In this document: positions 42,762 through 53,096 of the stretch, in pieces
Numbering within the stretch: the first letter of the stretch is position 1
How the letters are laid out: every line of letters begins with the position of its first letter
Origin: Sphingobacteriaceae bacterium
GTDB lineage: Bacteria; Bacteroidota; Bacteroidia; Sphingobacteriales; Sphingobacteriaceae
Direction: 5' to 3'
Length of the DNA stretch: 64,000 bases
Assembly (NCBI GenBank): GCA_014380615.1
Contig: JACMJM010000044.1
Location: forward strand, 1-64,000
Notes under the pieces: generated by a model
What the model saw: only the letters and a program-made list of their open reading frames with translations
Databases searched by the model: none
Told to the model about the DNA's origin: nothing
Made by a program: the position numbers and the translations under genes

Positions 42762-43268
42762 ATGTCTGATGATATTGAGAATTTGCCGGTTTATCAGAAA
42801 GCGAAAGAAATTCTGATCCTTGCCAAACATATTTGTGAATCTTTGAAGGAAGACGGACAGAAGGAGCATATAGAACATCAGATTTTGAGCAACGCGATGA
42901 TTATCAGTGCTAAAATCGCTGGTGCTGTAGGCTGCGACTTGTACTCCCTTAAAATGGAAAACCTTGTCAAGATTAAATTTGCCGTTAGAGAGATGTTTGA
43001 AGGGATTCTGTTTGCGAGGCTGATTAAGATAAATCCTAACGATTACGTGCAATTAATGCGTACCGCTATTGAAGAGTTCAGGCTGGAATATGTAAAGTGG
43101 ATCAGGACTTTTAGCCAGGCTGATGATTTGAAGGACGATTGGGCGATACGGTATGTGATCGATAAGACTGACGATTTTGATGTTAAAATGGTTTCGAATG
43201 ATGACCGCATCCCGAATCCGGACGATCCTGATAGTCGCTGGTTTGATTGGGATGACGAGGATCTCTGA
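42762..43268 (+). CDS. Hypothetical helical protein upstream of secA
   Basis: The 168-residue protein starts at MSDDIENLPVYQKAKEIL; a TTG 9 codons upstream is less likely. It is predicted almost entirely helical (four helices through about residue 120), with an acidic C terminus (NPDDPDSRWFDWDDEDL). The core looks like four-helix-bundle proteins of the 23S rRNA-intervening-sequence type, but no motif is firm. It stands divergent from purD and precedes secA by about 157 bp. No function is assigned. Confidence 0.6.
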   Translation: MSDDIENLPVYQKAKEILILAKHICESLKEDGQKEHIEHQILSNAMIISAKIAGAVGCDLYSLKMENLVKIKFAVREMFEGILFARLIKINPNDYVQLMRTAIEEFRLEYVKWIRTFSQADDLKDDWAIRYVIDKTDDFDVKMVSNDDRIPNPDDPDSRWFDWDDEDL

Positions 43269-43343
43269 AAGGGTACAATTTTACGCGTCTCTTTAAGTTA
43301 TTTAATAGATTGCTTTTCCACGCGATATTTCCGCAAATAAAAT

Positions 43344-43351
43344 TATTTTTG
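43344..43351 (+). promoter_or_regulatory. Candidate -7 element of secA, flanked by a direct repeat
   Basis: TATTTTTG fits TAnnTTTG, 75 nt before secA. Two copies of GCTTTTCCAC lie at 43312-43321 and 43371-43380, on either side of it. No clear -33 TTTG was seen. Confidence 0.35.
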
Positions 43352-43425
43352 CTTGCATTATGCCAAATTGGCTTTTCCACAGTCATGGCGTAATTATTGA
43401 TTAATACAGGGTTCATTCTATAGAC

Positions 43426-46400
43426 ATGTTAGGTTTTTTAAATAAATTATTCGGGAGTAAGTCCGATCGCGATATAAAACTAATTCAGCCCCTGGTTGAA
43501 CAAATTAAAGCTGAGTACGCAAAGTTATCAGCATTAAGTGATGATGAGCTAAGGCAAAAAACAGCTGGCTTCAAAGCAAAGATAAAAGAAGCACTAGCGG
43601 CGATTGATAAAGAAGTTGAAGAGCTTAAAACAGAGGCGGAAAGTCCCGAACTTTCTATTCATGATAAGACAGATATTTACGATAAAGTAGATAAACTTGG
43701 AAAAGAACGGGATAAACAGCTTGAAGTTGTTTTATTAGAAATCCTTCCCGAAGCGTTTGCGGTAGTAAAAGAAACCGCCCGCCGCTTTACAGAGAATAAG
43801 CAACTGGAAGTTACAGCTTCTGAGTTTGACCGCAATCTTGCCGCAAGAAAAAGCAATATCGTCATTAAAGGCGATAAAGCCATCCATCACCATACATGGT
43901 TAGCCGCCGGTACAGAAGTAGTATGGAATATGATCCACTACGATGTACAGCTAATCGGTGGTATCGTACTTCATCAGGGAAAAATCTCTGAAATGACCAC
44001 TGGTGAGGGTAAAACACTCGTAGGAACACTCCCCGCATATTTAAACGCGCTTGCCGGACAAGGCGTTCATATCGTTACCGTGAACGACTATCTTGCTCGT
44101 CGTGACTCGGAGTGGAACGGCCCTTTATTCGAGTTTCATGAATTAAGCGTTGATTGTATCGACAAGCATCAGCCCAATTCGGATGCTCGCCGCAATGCTT
44201 ATTTAGCCGACATTACCTTTGGTACCAATAACGAGTTCGGGTTCGATTACCTGCGCGATAACATGACTCAAACGCCCGAAAGCCTGGTTCAGCGCAAGCT
44301 GCATTTCGCTATGGTAGATGAGGTGGATTCGGTATTGATTGATGATGCCCGTACCCCTTTAATTATCTCGGGGCCCATTCCAAGGGGGGACGAGCATGAG
44401 TTTTATGAACTGAAACCACGTATAGAGCGTTTAGTTAATGCTCAAAAGAGTTTCGTAAATACTGCCCTAAACGAGGCAAAGAAATTAATCTCAGAAGGTA
44501 AATCGGGCCCTACAGACGGCGGCCTGGCACTCTTCAGAGCGTATCGGGGCTTACCGAAAAGCAAGGCTCTTATCAAATTCTTAAGTGAATCCGGCAATAA
44601 GCAGATTCTCAATAAAACAGAGAACTACTATATGCAGGATCAGAATAAGGAAATGCACAAGGCCGATGAGGAACTGTTTTTTGTAATAGACGAGAAGCAA
44701 AATCAGGTGGAGCTTACCGAAAAGGGTATCGAGTTAATTACCGCCACAGGCGAAGACGCTCATTTTTTTGTGATGCCTGATGTGGGTACAGAAATCGCTG
44801 AAATCGAAAAATCGAGCCTAAGCACGGAAGATAAACTTGCGAAAAAGGATTCCTTAATGCGCGATTTCTCTATTAAATCAGAGCGTATTCACTCGGTTAA
44901 CCAGTTGTTAAAAGCCTATACTCTTTTTGAAAATGATGTGGAGTACATCATTGATGAAGGAAAAATTAAAATTGTTGATGAACAGACCGGCCGTGTAATG
45001 GAAGGCCGTCGTTATTCCGACGGGTTGCACCAGGCTATTGAAGCTAAAGAGAATGTGAAGGTGGAAGACGCATCGCAAACTTACGCGACCATCACGCTTC
45101 AAAATTACTTCCGGATGTATCATAAGCTGGCCGGTATGACCGGTACAGCTACTACCGAGGCTGGTGAGCTTTGGCAGATCTACAAGCTGGATGTGGTTGA
45201 GATTCCAACCAACGTGCCAATGCAGCGTAAAGACATGGAAGATAAAGTTTATCGTACCATGCGTGAAAAGTACAATGCCGTTGTAGATGAAATCGCTTCA
45301 CTAACTAAAGCCGGAAGGCCGGTATTGGTTGGTACAACTTCTGTTGAAATTTCTGAATTGCTGAGCCGAATGCTTAAGCTTCGCGGAGTACGGCATAATG
45401 TGCTGAACGCAAAGCTGCACCAAAAAGAGGCGGATATTGTTGCCGAAGCAGGTAAAGCCGGTACGGTTACCATTGCTACCAATATGGCTGGTCGTGGTAC
45501 GGATATTAAACTTGGCGAAGGTGTTAAAGAAGCGGGAGGTTTGGCCATTGTTGGTACAGAGCGCCACGAGTCACGTCGCGTAGACAGGCAATTACGTGGC
45601 CGGGCCGGTCGTCAGGGCGATCCGGGTTCTTCTCAATTCTTTGTGTCTCTGGAAGATAATCTGATGCGTTTGTTCGGTTCGGAGCGTATTTCGAACATCA
45701 TGCTTAGAATGGGTATCGAAGAGGGTGAAGTGATTCAGCATTCTATGATCACTAAATCTATCGAGCGTGCTCAACGCAAAGTGGAAGAAAACAACTTTGG
45801 TATTCGTAAGCGATTGCTGGAGTATGATGATGTGATGAACTCGCAACGTTCGGTAATTTACGCTAAACGTAAGAACGCCTTGTTCGGCGAACGTCTTGAA
45901 GTAGATTTAAGCAATACTTTCTTCGATACGGTTGAAGATATTGTAACCGAATATAAGGAAACCTCAAATTACGAGGGCTTCCAACTAGAGTTGATTCGAA
46001 TTTTCTCTATAGATCCGGAGATCGACGAAAATGAGTTTTCGACAACTTCTATTCCCAAATTAACGGATAAGGTTTTTCAAAAAGTAAGCGATTACTATCA
46101 GCGCAAGGTTGAAGTAATTGCTCAGCAGGCTTACCCGGTACTTAAACAAGTATTCGAAGAGCGGGGCGAGTTTATCGAAAATATAATCGTTCCGTTTACT
46201 GATGGTTTAAGAGGGATGCAGGTTGCCGCTAATCTAAAAAAGGCGGTCGAATCAAAAGGAGTAGAGGTATTCAAATCTTTCGAAAAAACGGTTGTTCTTG
46301 CTTTAATAGACGAGGCCTGGAAAGAACATTTGCGTGAAATGGACGAGTTGAAACAGTCTGTTCAGAATGCCGTTTACGAGCAGAAAGACCCCTTGGTTAT

Positions 46401-46731
46401 CTACAAAATGGAGGCATTTAACCTGTTTAAGCAAATGCTTGTAACAGTTAATAAGGATGTAGTTAGCTTCTTGTTTAAGGGCGGTATACCTGTTCAGCAA
46501 TCTGAGGAAGTACGCGAAGCCCGTGCAAAGCCAAAGCAAGATCTGTCTAAGCTAAAAGTATCAAAGCCACAGCTTGCTGCAGTAGCAAGCGGCGGCGCCC
46601 CGATGGAAGATACCCGCGAAATTCAGAAAACTATGCCTGTAAGGGCGGAAGTGAAGATTGGCAGAAATGATCCTTGCCCTTGCGGGAACGGAAAAAAATA
46701 TAAAAACTGTCACGGAGCAGGGCTGGAATAA
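43426..46731 (+). CDS. secA: Preprotein translocase ATPase SecA
   Basis: A 1101-residue SecA, the motor that pushes preproteins through SecYEG. The Walker A motif is [17 protein letters not shown] and the second half has [13 protein letters not shown] and [15 protein letters not shown]. The size, larger than E. coli SecA, comes from insertions near residues 330-500, which are usual in Bacteroidota. The C terminus keeps the zinc-binding SecB/phospholipid tail [18 protein letters not shown]-like palindrome follows. Confidence 0.97.
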   Translation: MLGFLNKLFGSKSDRDIKLIQPLVEQIKAEYAKLSALSDDELRQKTAGFKAKIKEALAAIDKEVEELKTEAESPELSIHDKTDIYDKVDKLGKERDKQLEVVLLEILPEAFAVVKETARRFTENKQLEVTASEFDRNLAARKSNIVIKGDKAIHHHTWLAAGTEVVWNMIHYDVQLIGGIVLHQGKISEMTTGEGKTLVGTLPAYLNALAGQGVHIVTVNDYLARRDSEWNGPLFEFHELSVDCIDKHQPNSDARRNAYLADITFGTNNEFGFDYLRDNMTQTPESLVQRKLHFAMVDEVDSVLIDDARTPLIISGPIPRGDEHEFYELKPRIERLVNAQKSFVNTALNEAKKLISEGKSGPTDGGLALFRAYRGLPKSKALIKFLSESGNKQILNKTENYYMQDQNKEMHKADEELFFVIDEKQNQVELTEKGIELITATGEDAHFFVMPDVGTEIAEIEKSSLSTEDKLAKKDSLMRDFSIKSERIHSVNQLLKAYTLFENDVEYIIDEGKIKIVDEQTGRVMEGRRYSDGLHQAIEAKENVKVEDASQTYATITLQNYFRMYHKLAGMTGTATTEAGELWQIYKLDVVEIPTNVPMQRKDMEDKVYRTMREKYNAVVDEIASLTKAGRPVLVGTTSVEISELLSRMLKLRGVRHNVLNAKLHQKEADIVAEAGKAGTVTIATNMAGRGTDIKLGEGVKEAGGLAIVGTERHESRRVDRQLRGRAGRQGDPGSSQFFVSLEDNLMRLFGSERISNIMLRMGIEEGEVIQHSMITKSIERAQRKVEENNFGIRKRLLEYDDVMNSQRSVIYAKRKNALFGERLEVDLSNTFFDTVEDIVTEYKETSNYEGFQLELIRIFSIDPEIDENEFSTTSIPKLTDKVFQKVSDYYQRKVEVIAQQAYPVLKQVFEERGEFIENIIVPFTDGLRGMQVAANLKKAVESKGVEVFKSFEKTVVLALIDEAWKEHLREMDELKQSVQNAVYEQKDPLVIYKMEAFNLFKQMLVTVNKDVVSFLFKGGIPVQQSEEVREARAKPKQDLSKLKVSKPQLAAVASGGAPMEDTREIQKTMPVRAEVKIGRNDPCPCGNGKKYKNCHGAGLE

Positions 46732-46778
46732 TTCGGTTTGACTTTAGAAAGGCCTTTGTTTAAATAGGCGTTTTGTCA

Positions 46779-46806
46779 TTGCGATCCGCCAACTGGCGAA
46801 TCGCAA
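46779..46806. repeat. REP-like palindrome after secA
   Basis: TTGCGATCCGCCA and TGGCGAATCGCAA form a 13-bp stem (one wobble) around a 2-nt loop, preceded by GTCA. It lies 47 bp after the secA stop and could end the transcript; the pattern is like short dispersed palindromes of Bacteroidota. Confidence 0.7.
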
Positions 46807-46865
46807 TCTCTTGACTAAAAGGTTATGCCATTTTAAATGAAAGGCTATTTTAATCGTATACCCCG

Positions 46866-48050
46866 ATGTTAAAAGAAAAAATTCAGGCTTTAGCCGAAAG
46901 TATTCATGAAGAAGTAACCGGCCTTCGCCGACACTTGCATCAGCATCCTGAACTCTCGTTTGCCGAATATCAAACCTCCGCATTTATAAAGTCTCAATTG
47001 GATGCTCTCGGGATAGATTGGACCCCTATGGCCGATACCGGTGTAGTGGCTTTGATTAAAGGCGATAAGCCGTCCGATTCTGTAACTGCCCTGCGTGCAG
47101 ATATGGATGCCCTTCCTATTATCGAAGCCAACGATGTTCCCTATAAATCAAAGAATGAAGGCGTAATGCACGCCTGCGGGCACGATGTGCATACCTCGTC
47201 CTTGCTGGGTGTCGCCAAAATTCTTCAGAACTTAAAACCTGAGTTTGGCGGAACAGTAAAGCTGATCTTTCAACCAGCGGAAGAAAAATTACCCGGAGGT
47301 GCCAGCATTATGATTAAAGAAGGGGTATTGGAAAATCCTAAGCCTCAGGCTATAATCGGGCAACACGTTATGCCTTTAATTGATGCCGGTAAAATCGGAA
47401 TCCGGTCGGGTAAATACATGGCATCTACCGATGAGATCTATGTAACCGTAAAAGGAAAAGGCGGACACGGCGCGCAGCCACAACAAAATATAGATCCGGT
47501 TGTAATTACATCACATATCATCATTGCGTTGCAGCAAGTGGTTAGCCGCATCGCGGATCCTAAACTCCCTACGGTGTTGTCTTTCGGAAAAGTGATCGCC
47601 AACGGAGCTACCAATGTGATCCCTAATGAGGTATACCTTGAGGGAACTTTCAGAACTATGGATGAGGCCTGGCGGGCGGAAGCTCATGTGAAGATGAAAA
47701 AAATGGCCGAAGGTATTGCCGAAAGTATGAGTGGAAGCTGCGATTTTAACATCGTGAAGGGCTATCCCTTCCTGGTGAATGAAGAAAAGCTTACAGCAAG
47801 AGTTCGTGCATTTGCAGTGGAATATCTGGGTGCGGAGAATGTTCTCGATCTTGATATCTGGATGGCTGCCGAAGATTTCGCCTACTACTCTCAGGCGGCT
47901 GACGCATGCTTTTATCGTCTGGGAACGAGAAACGAATCGCGCGGAATTGTATCATCGGTACACACTCCTACGTTTGATATAGAGGAAACTGCCTTGAAGA
48001 CCAGTGTTGGCCTGATGGCTTACGCAGCCTTAAGGCAAATGGGTAATTAA
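46866..48050 (+). CDS. M20 family metallopeptidase (N-acyl amino acid amidohydrolase)
   Basis: The 394-residue dizinc hydrolase of the M20D/IAA-amino acid hydrolase group has LRADMDALPIIEANDVPY, MHACGHDVHTSSLLG and FQPAEEKLPGGASIM, supplying the metal ligands and catalytic Glu. The dimerisation domain contains VKGKGGHGAQPQQNIDPV. No signal peptide is seen, so it probably deacylates or hydrolyses amino acid conjugates or small peptides in the cytoplasm. The particular substrate is unknown. It is followed at 30 bp by an exported protein of unknown function. Confidence 0.92.
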   Translation: MLKEKIQALAESIHEEVTGLRRHLHQHPELSFAEYQTSAFIKSQLDALGIDWTPMADTGVVALIKGDKPSDSVTALRADMDALPIIEANDVPYKSKNEGVMHACGHDVHTSSLLGVAKILQNLKPEFGGTVKLIFQPAEEKLPGGASIMIKEGVLENPKPQAIIGQHVMPLIDAGKIGIRSGKYMASTDEIYVTVKGKGGHGAQPQQNIDPVVITSHIIIALQQVVSRIADPKLPTVLSFGKVIANGATNVIPNEVYLEGTFRTMDEAWRAEAHVKMKKMAEGIAESMSGSCDFNIVKGYPFLVNEEKLTARVRAFAVEYLGAENVLDLDIWMAAEDFAYYSQAADACFYRLGTRNESRGIVSSVHTPTFDIEETALKTSVGLMAYAALRQMGN

Positions 48051-48080
48051 CACTCGAAATAAAATATTTGCTGTACTGAG

Positions 48081-49031
48081 ATGAAGAAACTTACAATAGC
48101 CCTGCTTCTTTTTGCGCTAGCATACTCGGCTAAAGCCCAGCAAATTCCTCGTTTTAATCCCGATACGGTTATAACAATCACCCTCGATTCGGCTATCAAT
48201 ATCAGAGGGAAAAGACTCAGTATTGAAACTTTCATCAATAAAATTGTAACCGATACGAGCTTCTATCAGGCGTTTAGCGACATGAAGAAGTACACATTCA
48301 CAGCCGAAAATCGTGTTTTTACCTACAACAAGAAAAATAAAGTTGAAGGGAAAATTTTCCGCCGCATTTTTCATAACAACGATGGCCCATACAAAATGCA
48401 GTTTCTTGCAAAGCAGGATAGCGGTAAATTGTTTAAGAAAAATGGCAAATACCAGCTCTATACTGTAGAAATGTTCGACTACATTTTCATGAACGCTTAC
48501 AATTCCGATTTTGTAGAATCTGCTCCCGCAACCGGAAAAAAGGGTGGAGGAAGCAACGAGAGCTATAAGGATAAACTTAAAACATTGATTTTTAGTCCCG
48601 GAAAACCCATTAAGGGTGTTCCCTTTATCGGTAAAAAAACAGAGATTTTTACCGCCAATATGCGCCAGTATTACGATTACACCTTTTTTAGCAGCACCTA
48701 TCTCGATTCTATCCCTGTTTATAAATTCGTAGTTAAAGTTAAGCCTGGTTTATCAAACTGGACGAAAGACGGCTTAATGATTCGGGAACTTACAACCATT
48801 TTCGACAAGCGCGATTTGCAGATTATGGGAAGATATGTGGATATGAAATACGATAACCTTGCTTTTGAGTTCGACGTGCAAATGAATATTGAGTTGGGAT
48901 ACTTTGATAAGGCCGAAGTTTTACTGCCTACAAAAATAAGTTATCAGGGTAATTGGGATATTCCTTTAAAAGCTGAAGAGCGGGCGAGTTTTTTAATTTT
49001 GCATAAAGGGTATCGGAGGGGAAAAAAATAG
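48081..49031 (+). CDS. Hypothetical exported protein
   Basis: The 316-residue protein has a cleavable signal peptide (MKKLTIALLLFALAYSAKAQ). The mature part looks largely beta-stranded and mixed, and no domain was recognised with confidence. A repeated theme of paired aromatic and charged residues (YYDYTFF, KFVVKVKPG, MIRELTTIF) resembles outer-membrane-associated lipoprotein-carrier-like folds, which is only an impression. It follows the M20 gene by 30 bp and is probably co-transcribed. No function is proposed. Confidence 0.55.
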   Translation: MKKLTIALLLFALAYSAKAQQIPRFNPDTVITITLDSAINIRGKRLSIETFINKIVTDTSFYQAFSDMKKYTFTAENRVFTYNKKNKVEGKIFRRIFHNNDGPYKMQFLAKQDSGKLFKKNGKYQLYTVEMFDYIFMNAYNSDFVESAPATGKKGGGSNESYKDKLKTLIFSPGKPIKGVPFIGKKTEIFTANMRQYYDYTFFSSTYLDSIPVYKFVVKVKPGLSNWTKDGLMIRELTTIFDKRDLQIMGRYVDMKYDNLAFEFDVQMNIELGYFDKAEVLLPTKISYQGNWDIPLKAEERASFLILHKGYRRGKK

Positions 49032-49094
49032 TCCCTCAGTGTGATCCTTCGAATCTGTTCCACCTCATTTTTTTTTCAAGTTTAAAACTTCCAA

Positions 49095-49141
49095 TTGTAA
49101 GAGATTTAAATCTTTTGTACATTTGATATGTTATAACATAT
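49095..49141 (+). promoter_or_regulatory. mazEF promoter with overlapping palindromic operator
   Basis: TTG (49095-49097) and TACATTTG (49118-49125, perfect TAnnTTTG) are 20 nt apart. A perfect 16-bp palindrome ATATGTTATAACATAT (49126-49141) covers the expected start site, and a second perfect palindrome AGATTTAAATCT (49102-49113) lies in the spacer. MazE-type antitoxins autorepress through such sites. Confidence 0.65.
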
Positions 49142-49153
49142 TATAACTTTACT

Positions 49154-49408
49154 ATGAGAGCACGAGTGAGAAATATTGGGAACTCTAAAGGGGTTATTTT
49201 GCCGAAAAGCCTGCTTCTGAAATGTCTTATTGAAGAAGAAGTTACCGTGGAAGTGAAAGATAATAAAATCATTATTAGTCCTGCCGAAACAGAGCGAAGA
49301 AGAGGCTGGGCGGAAGCGTTTCAAAAAATGGCTAAAGCTGGCGATGATAAGCTAGAGATACCAGATCTCTTTGACGATGAAAGCCATGAGGGCTGGACAT
49401 GGAAATAA
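49154..49408 (+). CDS. mazE: AbrB/MazE-family antitoxin
   Basis: The 84-residue protein has a SpoVT-AbrB/MazE DNA-binding beta-barrel (MRARVRNIGNSKGVILPKSLL) and a C-terminal tail that should wrap the toxin. It overlaps the toxin gene by 10 bp. A palindromic operator lies over its promoter, as expected for autoregulation of toxin-antitoxin modules. Start is the ATG nearest the operator. Confidence 0.88.
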   Translation: MRARVRNIGNSKGVILPKSLLLKCLIEEEVTVEVKDNKIIISPAETERRRGWAEAFQKMAKAGDDKLEIPDLFDDESHEGWTWK

Positions 49409-49719
49409 ACCAGTACGTTGTTTATTGGATTGATCTGGATCCGACCATGGGAAGTGAGGTGTCGAAGACAAGGCCTTGCGTTGTAATTTCTCCGGATGAA
49501 ATGAATAAGTTTTTAAAAACGGTTATAATAGCACCTGTTACTCATACGCTTAAAGAGTATCCCACCAGAGTAAGTTGCAGAATAAACGGGCAAGCCGGTT
49601 CGATTATGCTTGATCAGTTGAGAACCGTAGACAAGCGCAGGATAAAAGGAAAGTTAAATAAACTGAGTAACACAGAAATTGCGAGTATTAAATCCGTTAT
49701 AAACGAAATGCTTTGCTGA
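49399..49719 (+). CDS. mazF: MazF/PemK-type mRNA interferase toxin
   Basis: The 106-residue toxin has the core MazF motifs VYWIDLDPTMGSEVSKTRPCVVIS and DQLRTVDKRRIKGKL, containing the basic and nucleophile-position residues. MazF toxins cleave single-stranded RNA at short sequences; the preferred site cannot be told here. It ends only 15 bp before dnaG, which raises the question of shared transcription. No mutation is apparent. Confidence 0.9.
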   Translation: MEINQYVVYWIDLDPTMGSEVSKTRPCVVISPDEMNKFLKTVIIAPVTHTLKEYPTRVSCRINGQAGSIMLDQLRTVDKRRIKGKLNKLSNTEIASIKSVINEMLC

Positions 49720-49734
49720 TTTTGAGAAATTGAT

Positions 49735-51663
49735 ATGATTGCCAAAGAAACCGTTGATAAGATTTTAGAAGCAGCCCGGATTGAAGAGGTAGTGGGTGAT
49801 TTTGTGCATCTCAAAAAACGGGGTACAAGCCTTATCGGTAATTGCCCCTTCCATAACGAAAAGACCCCTTCATTCCATGTATCGGTAAATAAAGGCATTT
49901 ATAAATGTTTTGGCTGCGGTAAAGGCGGTGATTCTACCCGCTTTATCATGGATCATGAGAAATACTCATATCCCGAAGCACTAAAATACCTCGCCAATAA
50001 ATACAATATAGAAATTGCCGAAATTGAAGCCTCGCCCGAACAGCAAATTGCTGATACCCGGCGTGAGAGTCTTTTTGTGGTTTCTACATGGGCGGCTAAA
50101 TTCTTCAGTCATACCATGTGGGAAACTCAGACTGGCCAAACCATCGGTTTAGGCTACTTTAAAGAGCGAGGTTTCCGGGATGATATCATCAAGAAGTTTG
50201 AACTCGGTTATTCCCCGGATGAGTGGGGTGCTTTAGGAGAAAAAGCAGTTCGAGAAGGATTTAAAGAAGAATTTTTAGAAGAAACCGGCTTATCTATCCG
50301 CAACGATAAAGGCGGGCTCTATGATCGCTTTCGCGGAAGGGTAATGTTCCCGATCCATAATTTCACCGGAAGGATTATTGGATTTGGAGGCCGGACCTTA
50401 AAAACGGATAAGAACGTTCCCAAATATGTAAACTCTCCCGAGAGTGAGATTTACCACAAGTCGAATGTACTTTACGGGCTCTTTTTCGCAAAAAAGGCGA
50501 TCCGAGATTTGGATAACTGTTACCTGGTTGAGGGATATGCCGATGTGCTTTCGGTACAGCAGGCGGGAATCGAAAACGTAGTAGCGTCGTCAGGAACATC
50601 GCTTACTATAGAACAGATCAGGCTGATCTCCCGGTTCACGAAAAATATCACTATTCTTTTTGATGGCGATGCGGCGGGTATTAAAGCGTCTCTGCGGGGT
50701 TTGGATATGATTCTTGAGGAGGGATTGAATGTGAAAGTCGTTCTTTTCCCGGAAGGTAACGACCCCGACTCCTATGTTCAAAAGCTGGGAAGCTCAGCCT
50801 TTAAAACTTTTCTGGAGAAAAACCAGAAGGATTTTATCCTCTATAAAACATCAATCCTTTTAAAAGACGCCGGGAATGATCCGATAAAAAAAGCGGGCAT
50901 TATTCACGATGTAGTTGACAGTATTTCTAAAATCCCGGATGGAATAAAGGCTTCGGTTTTTGTGAGAGAATGCAGCTCCTTAATGCAAATTGAAGAGCGT
51001 GTTCTGATTGCCGAGTTAAATAAACTGCGGTTAAATAAGAATCGAAAAGAGAATAACAGGCCCGAGTCCCCTTCCGGCAGGCCGGAAGAATTACCCCCAC
51101 CTCAAGAGTTCCTGGATGCTGAAAGTTATACCGATAACGACGAGTTTCAGGAAAAAGAAATCATCAGGCTGTTGTTAAATTATGGTCACGAACTGGTACA
51201 TTGGGATGGCATAACCGACACTTATATAGCGCCTTATGTTATCTCCAACCTGGCCGATGTTACGTTCGACAACCCTCAATGTAAACTTATTCTCGAGCAG
51301 TATAATAAACTAATCGAAAACGGGGAGCTTCCCACGGTTCAGGACTTTATTAAGCACCCCGATTCCAAAATTTCTGAGCTTGCTATTTCCCTGATATCTT
51401 CCCCTTATAATTTAAGTGAAAACTGGTACGTAAAGCGGAAGATTTATGTGCGCAATGAAACTGAAAATATGCGTGCTACTATACTTGGCGGAATTTTTCA
51501 CCTCAAAAAGCGTAAAGTAGACCGTATTCTTAAAAATATCCGGCAGGAAATTCAGCAGGAAACGAACGAGGAAAACCAAATTATATTGATGCAGCGGTAT
51601 TTGAGAGTTAAAGAGGTGGAAAAAGGGATTTCTAATTTTTTAGGATCTGTGATTTTGAAATAA
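49735..51663 (+). CDS. dnaG: DNA primase
   Basis: A full-length DnaG of 642 residues makes RNA primers for replication. The N-terminal zinc-binding domain shows NCPFHNEKTPSFHV and YKCFGCGKGGD. The TOPRIM core has LVEGYADVLSVQQAG with the catalytic Glu and LFDGDAAGIKA with the metal aspartates. The C-terminal helicase-interaction region (about 480-642) is present but divergent. The mazEF pair precedes it by 15 bp and yraN follows at once. No rpoD or rpsU is adjacent. Confidence 0.96.
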   Translation: MIAKETVDKILEAARIEEVVGDFVHLKKRGTSLIGNCPFHNEKTPSFHVSVNKGIYKCFGCGKGGDSTRFIMDHEKYSYPEALKYLANKYNIEIAEIEASPEQQIADTRRESLFVVSTWAAKFFSHTMWETQTGQTIGLGYFKERGFRDDIIKKFELGYSPDEWGALGEKAVREGFKEEFLEETGLSIRNDKGGLYDRFRGRVMFPIHNFTGRIIGFGGRTLKTDKNVPKYVNSPESEIYHKSNVLYGLFFAKKAIRDLDNCYLVEGYADVLSVQQAGIENVVASSGTSLTIEQIRLISRFTKNITILFDGDAAGIKASLRGLDMILEEGLNVKVVLFPEGNDPDSYVQKLGSSAFKTFLEKNQKDFILYKTSILLKDAGNDPIKKAGIIHDVVDSISKIPDGIKASVFVRECSSLMQIEERVLIAELNKLRLNKNRKENNRPESPSGRPEELPPPQEFLDAESYTDNDEFQEKEIIRLLLNYGHELVHWDGITDTYIAPYVISNLADVTFDNPQCKLILEQYNKLIENGELPTVQDFIKHPDSKISELAISLISSPYNLSENWYVKRKIYVRNETENMRATILGGIFHLKKRKVDRILKNIRQEIQQETNEENQIILMQRYLRVKEVEKGISNFLGSVILK

Positions 51664-52020
51664 ATGGCGGTTCACAATCTTCTAGGCCAACAAGGCGAAG
51701 CTATAGCCAGAACCTATCTTGAAGACAAAGGATACGAAATCCTCGACGAAAATTGGTGCTTCGGTAAAGCTGAAATTGATTTAATCGTCTACCGCGATAA
51801 GCGCATAATTTTTGTAGAAGTAAAAACACGCAGTTCAACAGGTTTTGGCCAGCCCGAAGATTTTGTTACCGAATCTAAACAAATACTTTTACAGAAAGCC
51901 GCAGAAGAATACCTTTACCTGATGAATTTCAAAGGCGAAATTCGTTTTGATATAATCGCCATTCTTTTCGATAAGAAGGGCGAATACACACTCAAACATA
52001 TTGAAGATGCATTTTGGTAA
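51664..52020 (+). CDS. YraN family protein (UPF0102, endonuclease-like)
   Basis: The 118-residue protein starts right after the dnaG stop codon. It has the PD-(D/E)XK-like core NWCFGKAEIDLIVYRDKRIIFVEVKTRSS of the UPF0102 family, with D, E and K residues in place. Function of the family is not established; a DNA processing role is inferred from fold. It overlaps the glutaminyl cyclase gene by 20 bp. Confidence 0.9.
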   Translation: MAVHNLLGQQGEAIARTYLEDKGYEILDENWCFGKAEIDLIVYRDKRIIFVEVKTRSSTGFGQPEDFVTESKQILLQKAAEEYLYLMNFKGEIRFDIIAILFDKKGEYTLKHIEDAFW

Positions 52021-53083
52021 ACCTGTTAATAAAATTCTATTTCTTCTTACGGTTCTAATTGTTGCCATTACCTCTTGCGACAAAGACGGTAAGCGTGGGA
52101 TCTACTTCTTGTCTCCGGTTGAAGGAGAAAGGGTTGTCTCCGGGGCAAGCATAACATTGAAAACCGATGCGGAAGCTGGTAAGTTCGATTCTATAAAATA
52201 TTTGGTTGATGGGGAACCGGCTGGCATTCGAACAGATACCCAATCTGTAAAATATGCTACTTCTGGTTTGCCTTTCGGTGGCCGTTTGCTTACCGCCATA
52301 ATTTATTCGGGTGCAGATTCAACAGAAGTCACTACAAATATTCAAGTACTTCCCGCAAAGGCACCAGTTAACTATAGCTATAAGGTAGTAAATGTTTATC
52401 CTCATGATACCACCTCTTTCATAGAAGGCCTGGAATACCACGACGGGATTTTGTACGAAAGCGATGGAGGCACCATTGAGGCGGGACTCGGAATCTCAAG
52501 TCTAAGAAAAGTAGATTTGAAAACAGGCAAGGTTTTAAAGAGTGTAGATATTGAAAAGTATTTTGCCGAAGGACTAACGGTTGTTGGAAACAAGATAATT
52601 CAGCTTACTTATAGAGAAGGACTAGGATTTGTCTATGATAAAGCTACGCTGGCTAAGATCGCTGAGTTCCCATATTCCGCGGGGAGAGAAGGCTGGGGAC
52701 TTGCTTTTAACGGCACCCATATCTTAAACACCGATGGTACCAACAATATTTACTTTTTGAACAAAAAAACATACCAAAAGGAATCCACTCTGGAGGTTTA
52801 CGATAATAATGGGCCAGTAACTCAGCTCAACGAGATCGAATTTATTGATGGTAAAATATATGCCAACATTTGGCAAAAAGATGATATTGTAATTATTGAT
52901 CCGAAAAGCGGTGCCGTAGAAGGTACTATAAATTTAAAAGGCCTTTTGCCTCCCAGTGAATATGTAGAAGGTATAACCGATGTGCTTAATGGTATCGCTT
53001 GGGATGAAAATGGTAAGCGTTTGTTTGTAACCGGGAAGAAGTGGAGTAAGCTTTTTGAGATTAAAATAAATAAGGGCAACTAA
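52001..53083 (+). CDS. Glutaminyl-peptide cyclotransferase lipoprotein
   Basis: The 360-residue protein has a lipoprotein signal (IVAITSC, Cys26 acylated). A five-bladed propeller of the glutamine cyclotransferase family (Plant/bacterial QC) follows, with FIEGLEYHDGILYESDGG and a YVEGITDVLNGIAWDENGKRLFVTGKKW segment. It makes N-terminal pyroglutamate on exported proteins. N-terminal Gln cyclisation protects many Bacteroidota secreted proteins. The first residues overlap yraN by 20 bp; an internal ATG 6 nt later is possible. Confidence 0.88.
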   Translation: MKMHFGKPVNKILFLLTVLIVAITSCDKDGKRGIYFLSPVEGERVVSGASITLKTDAEAGKFDSIKYLVDGEPAGIRTDTQSVKYATSGLPFGGRLLTAIIYSGADSTEVTTNIQVLPAKAPVNYSYKVVNVYPHDTTSFIEGLEYHDGILYESDGGTIEAGLGISSLRKVDLKTGKVLKSVDIEKYFAEGLTVVGNKIIQLTYREGLGFVYDKATLAKIAEFPYSAGREGWGLAFNGTHILNTDGTNNIYFLNKKTYQKESTLEVYDNNGPVTQLNEIEFIDGKIYANIWQKDDIVIIDPKSGAVEGTINLKGLLPPSEYVEGITDVLNGIAWDENGKRLFVTGKKWSKLFEIKINKGN

Positions 53084-53092
53084 ATGCCCTTA
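53071..53092. terminator. Bidirectional terminator between convergent genes
   Basis: TAAGGGCA and TGCCCTTA form a perfect 8-bp stem around a 6-nt loop that contains the stop of the glutaminyl cyclase gene. It lies between this gene and the convergent Rieske gene. Confidence 0.7.
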
Positions 53093-53096
53093 CTTA

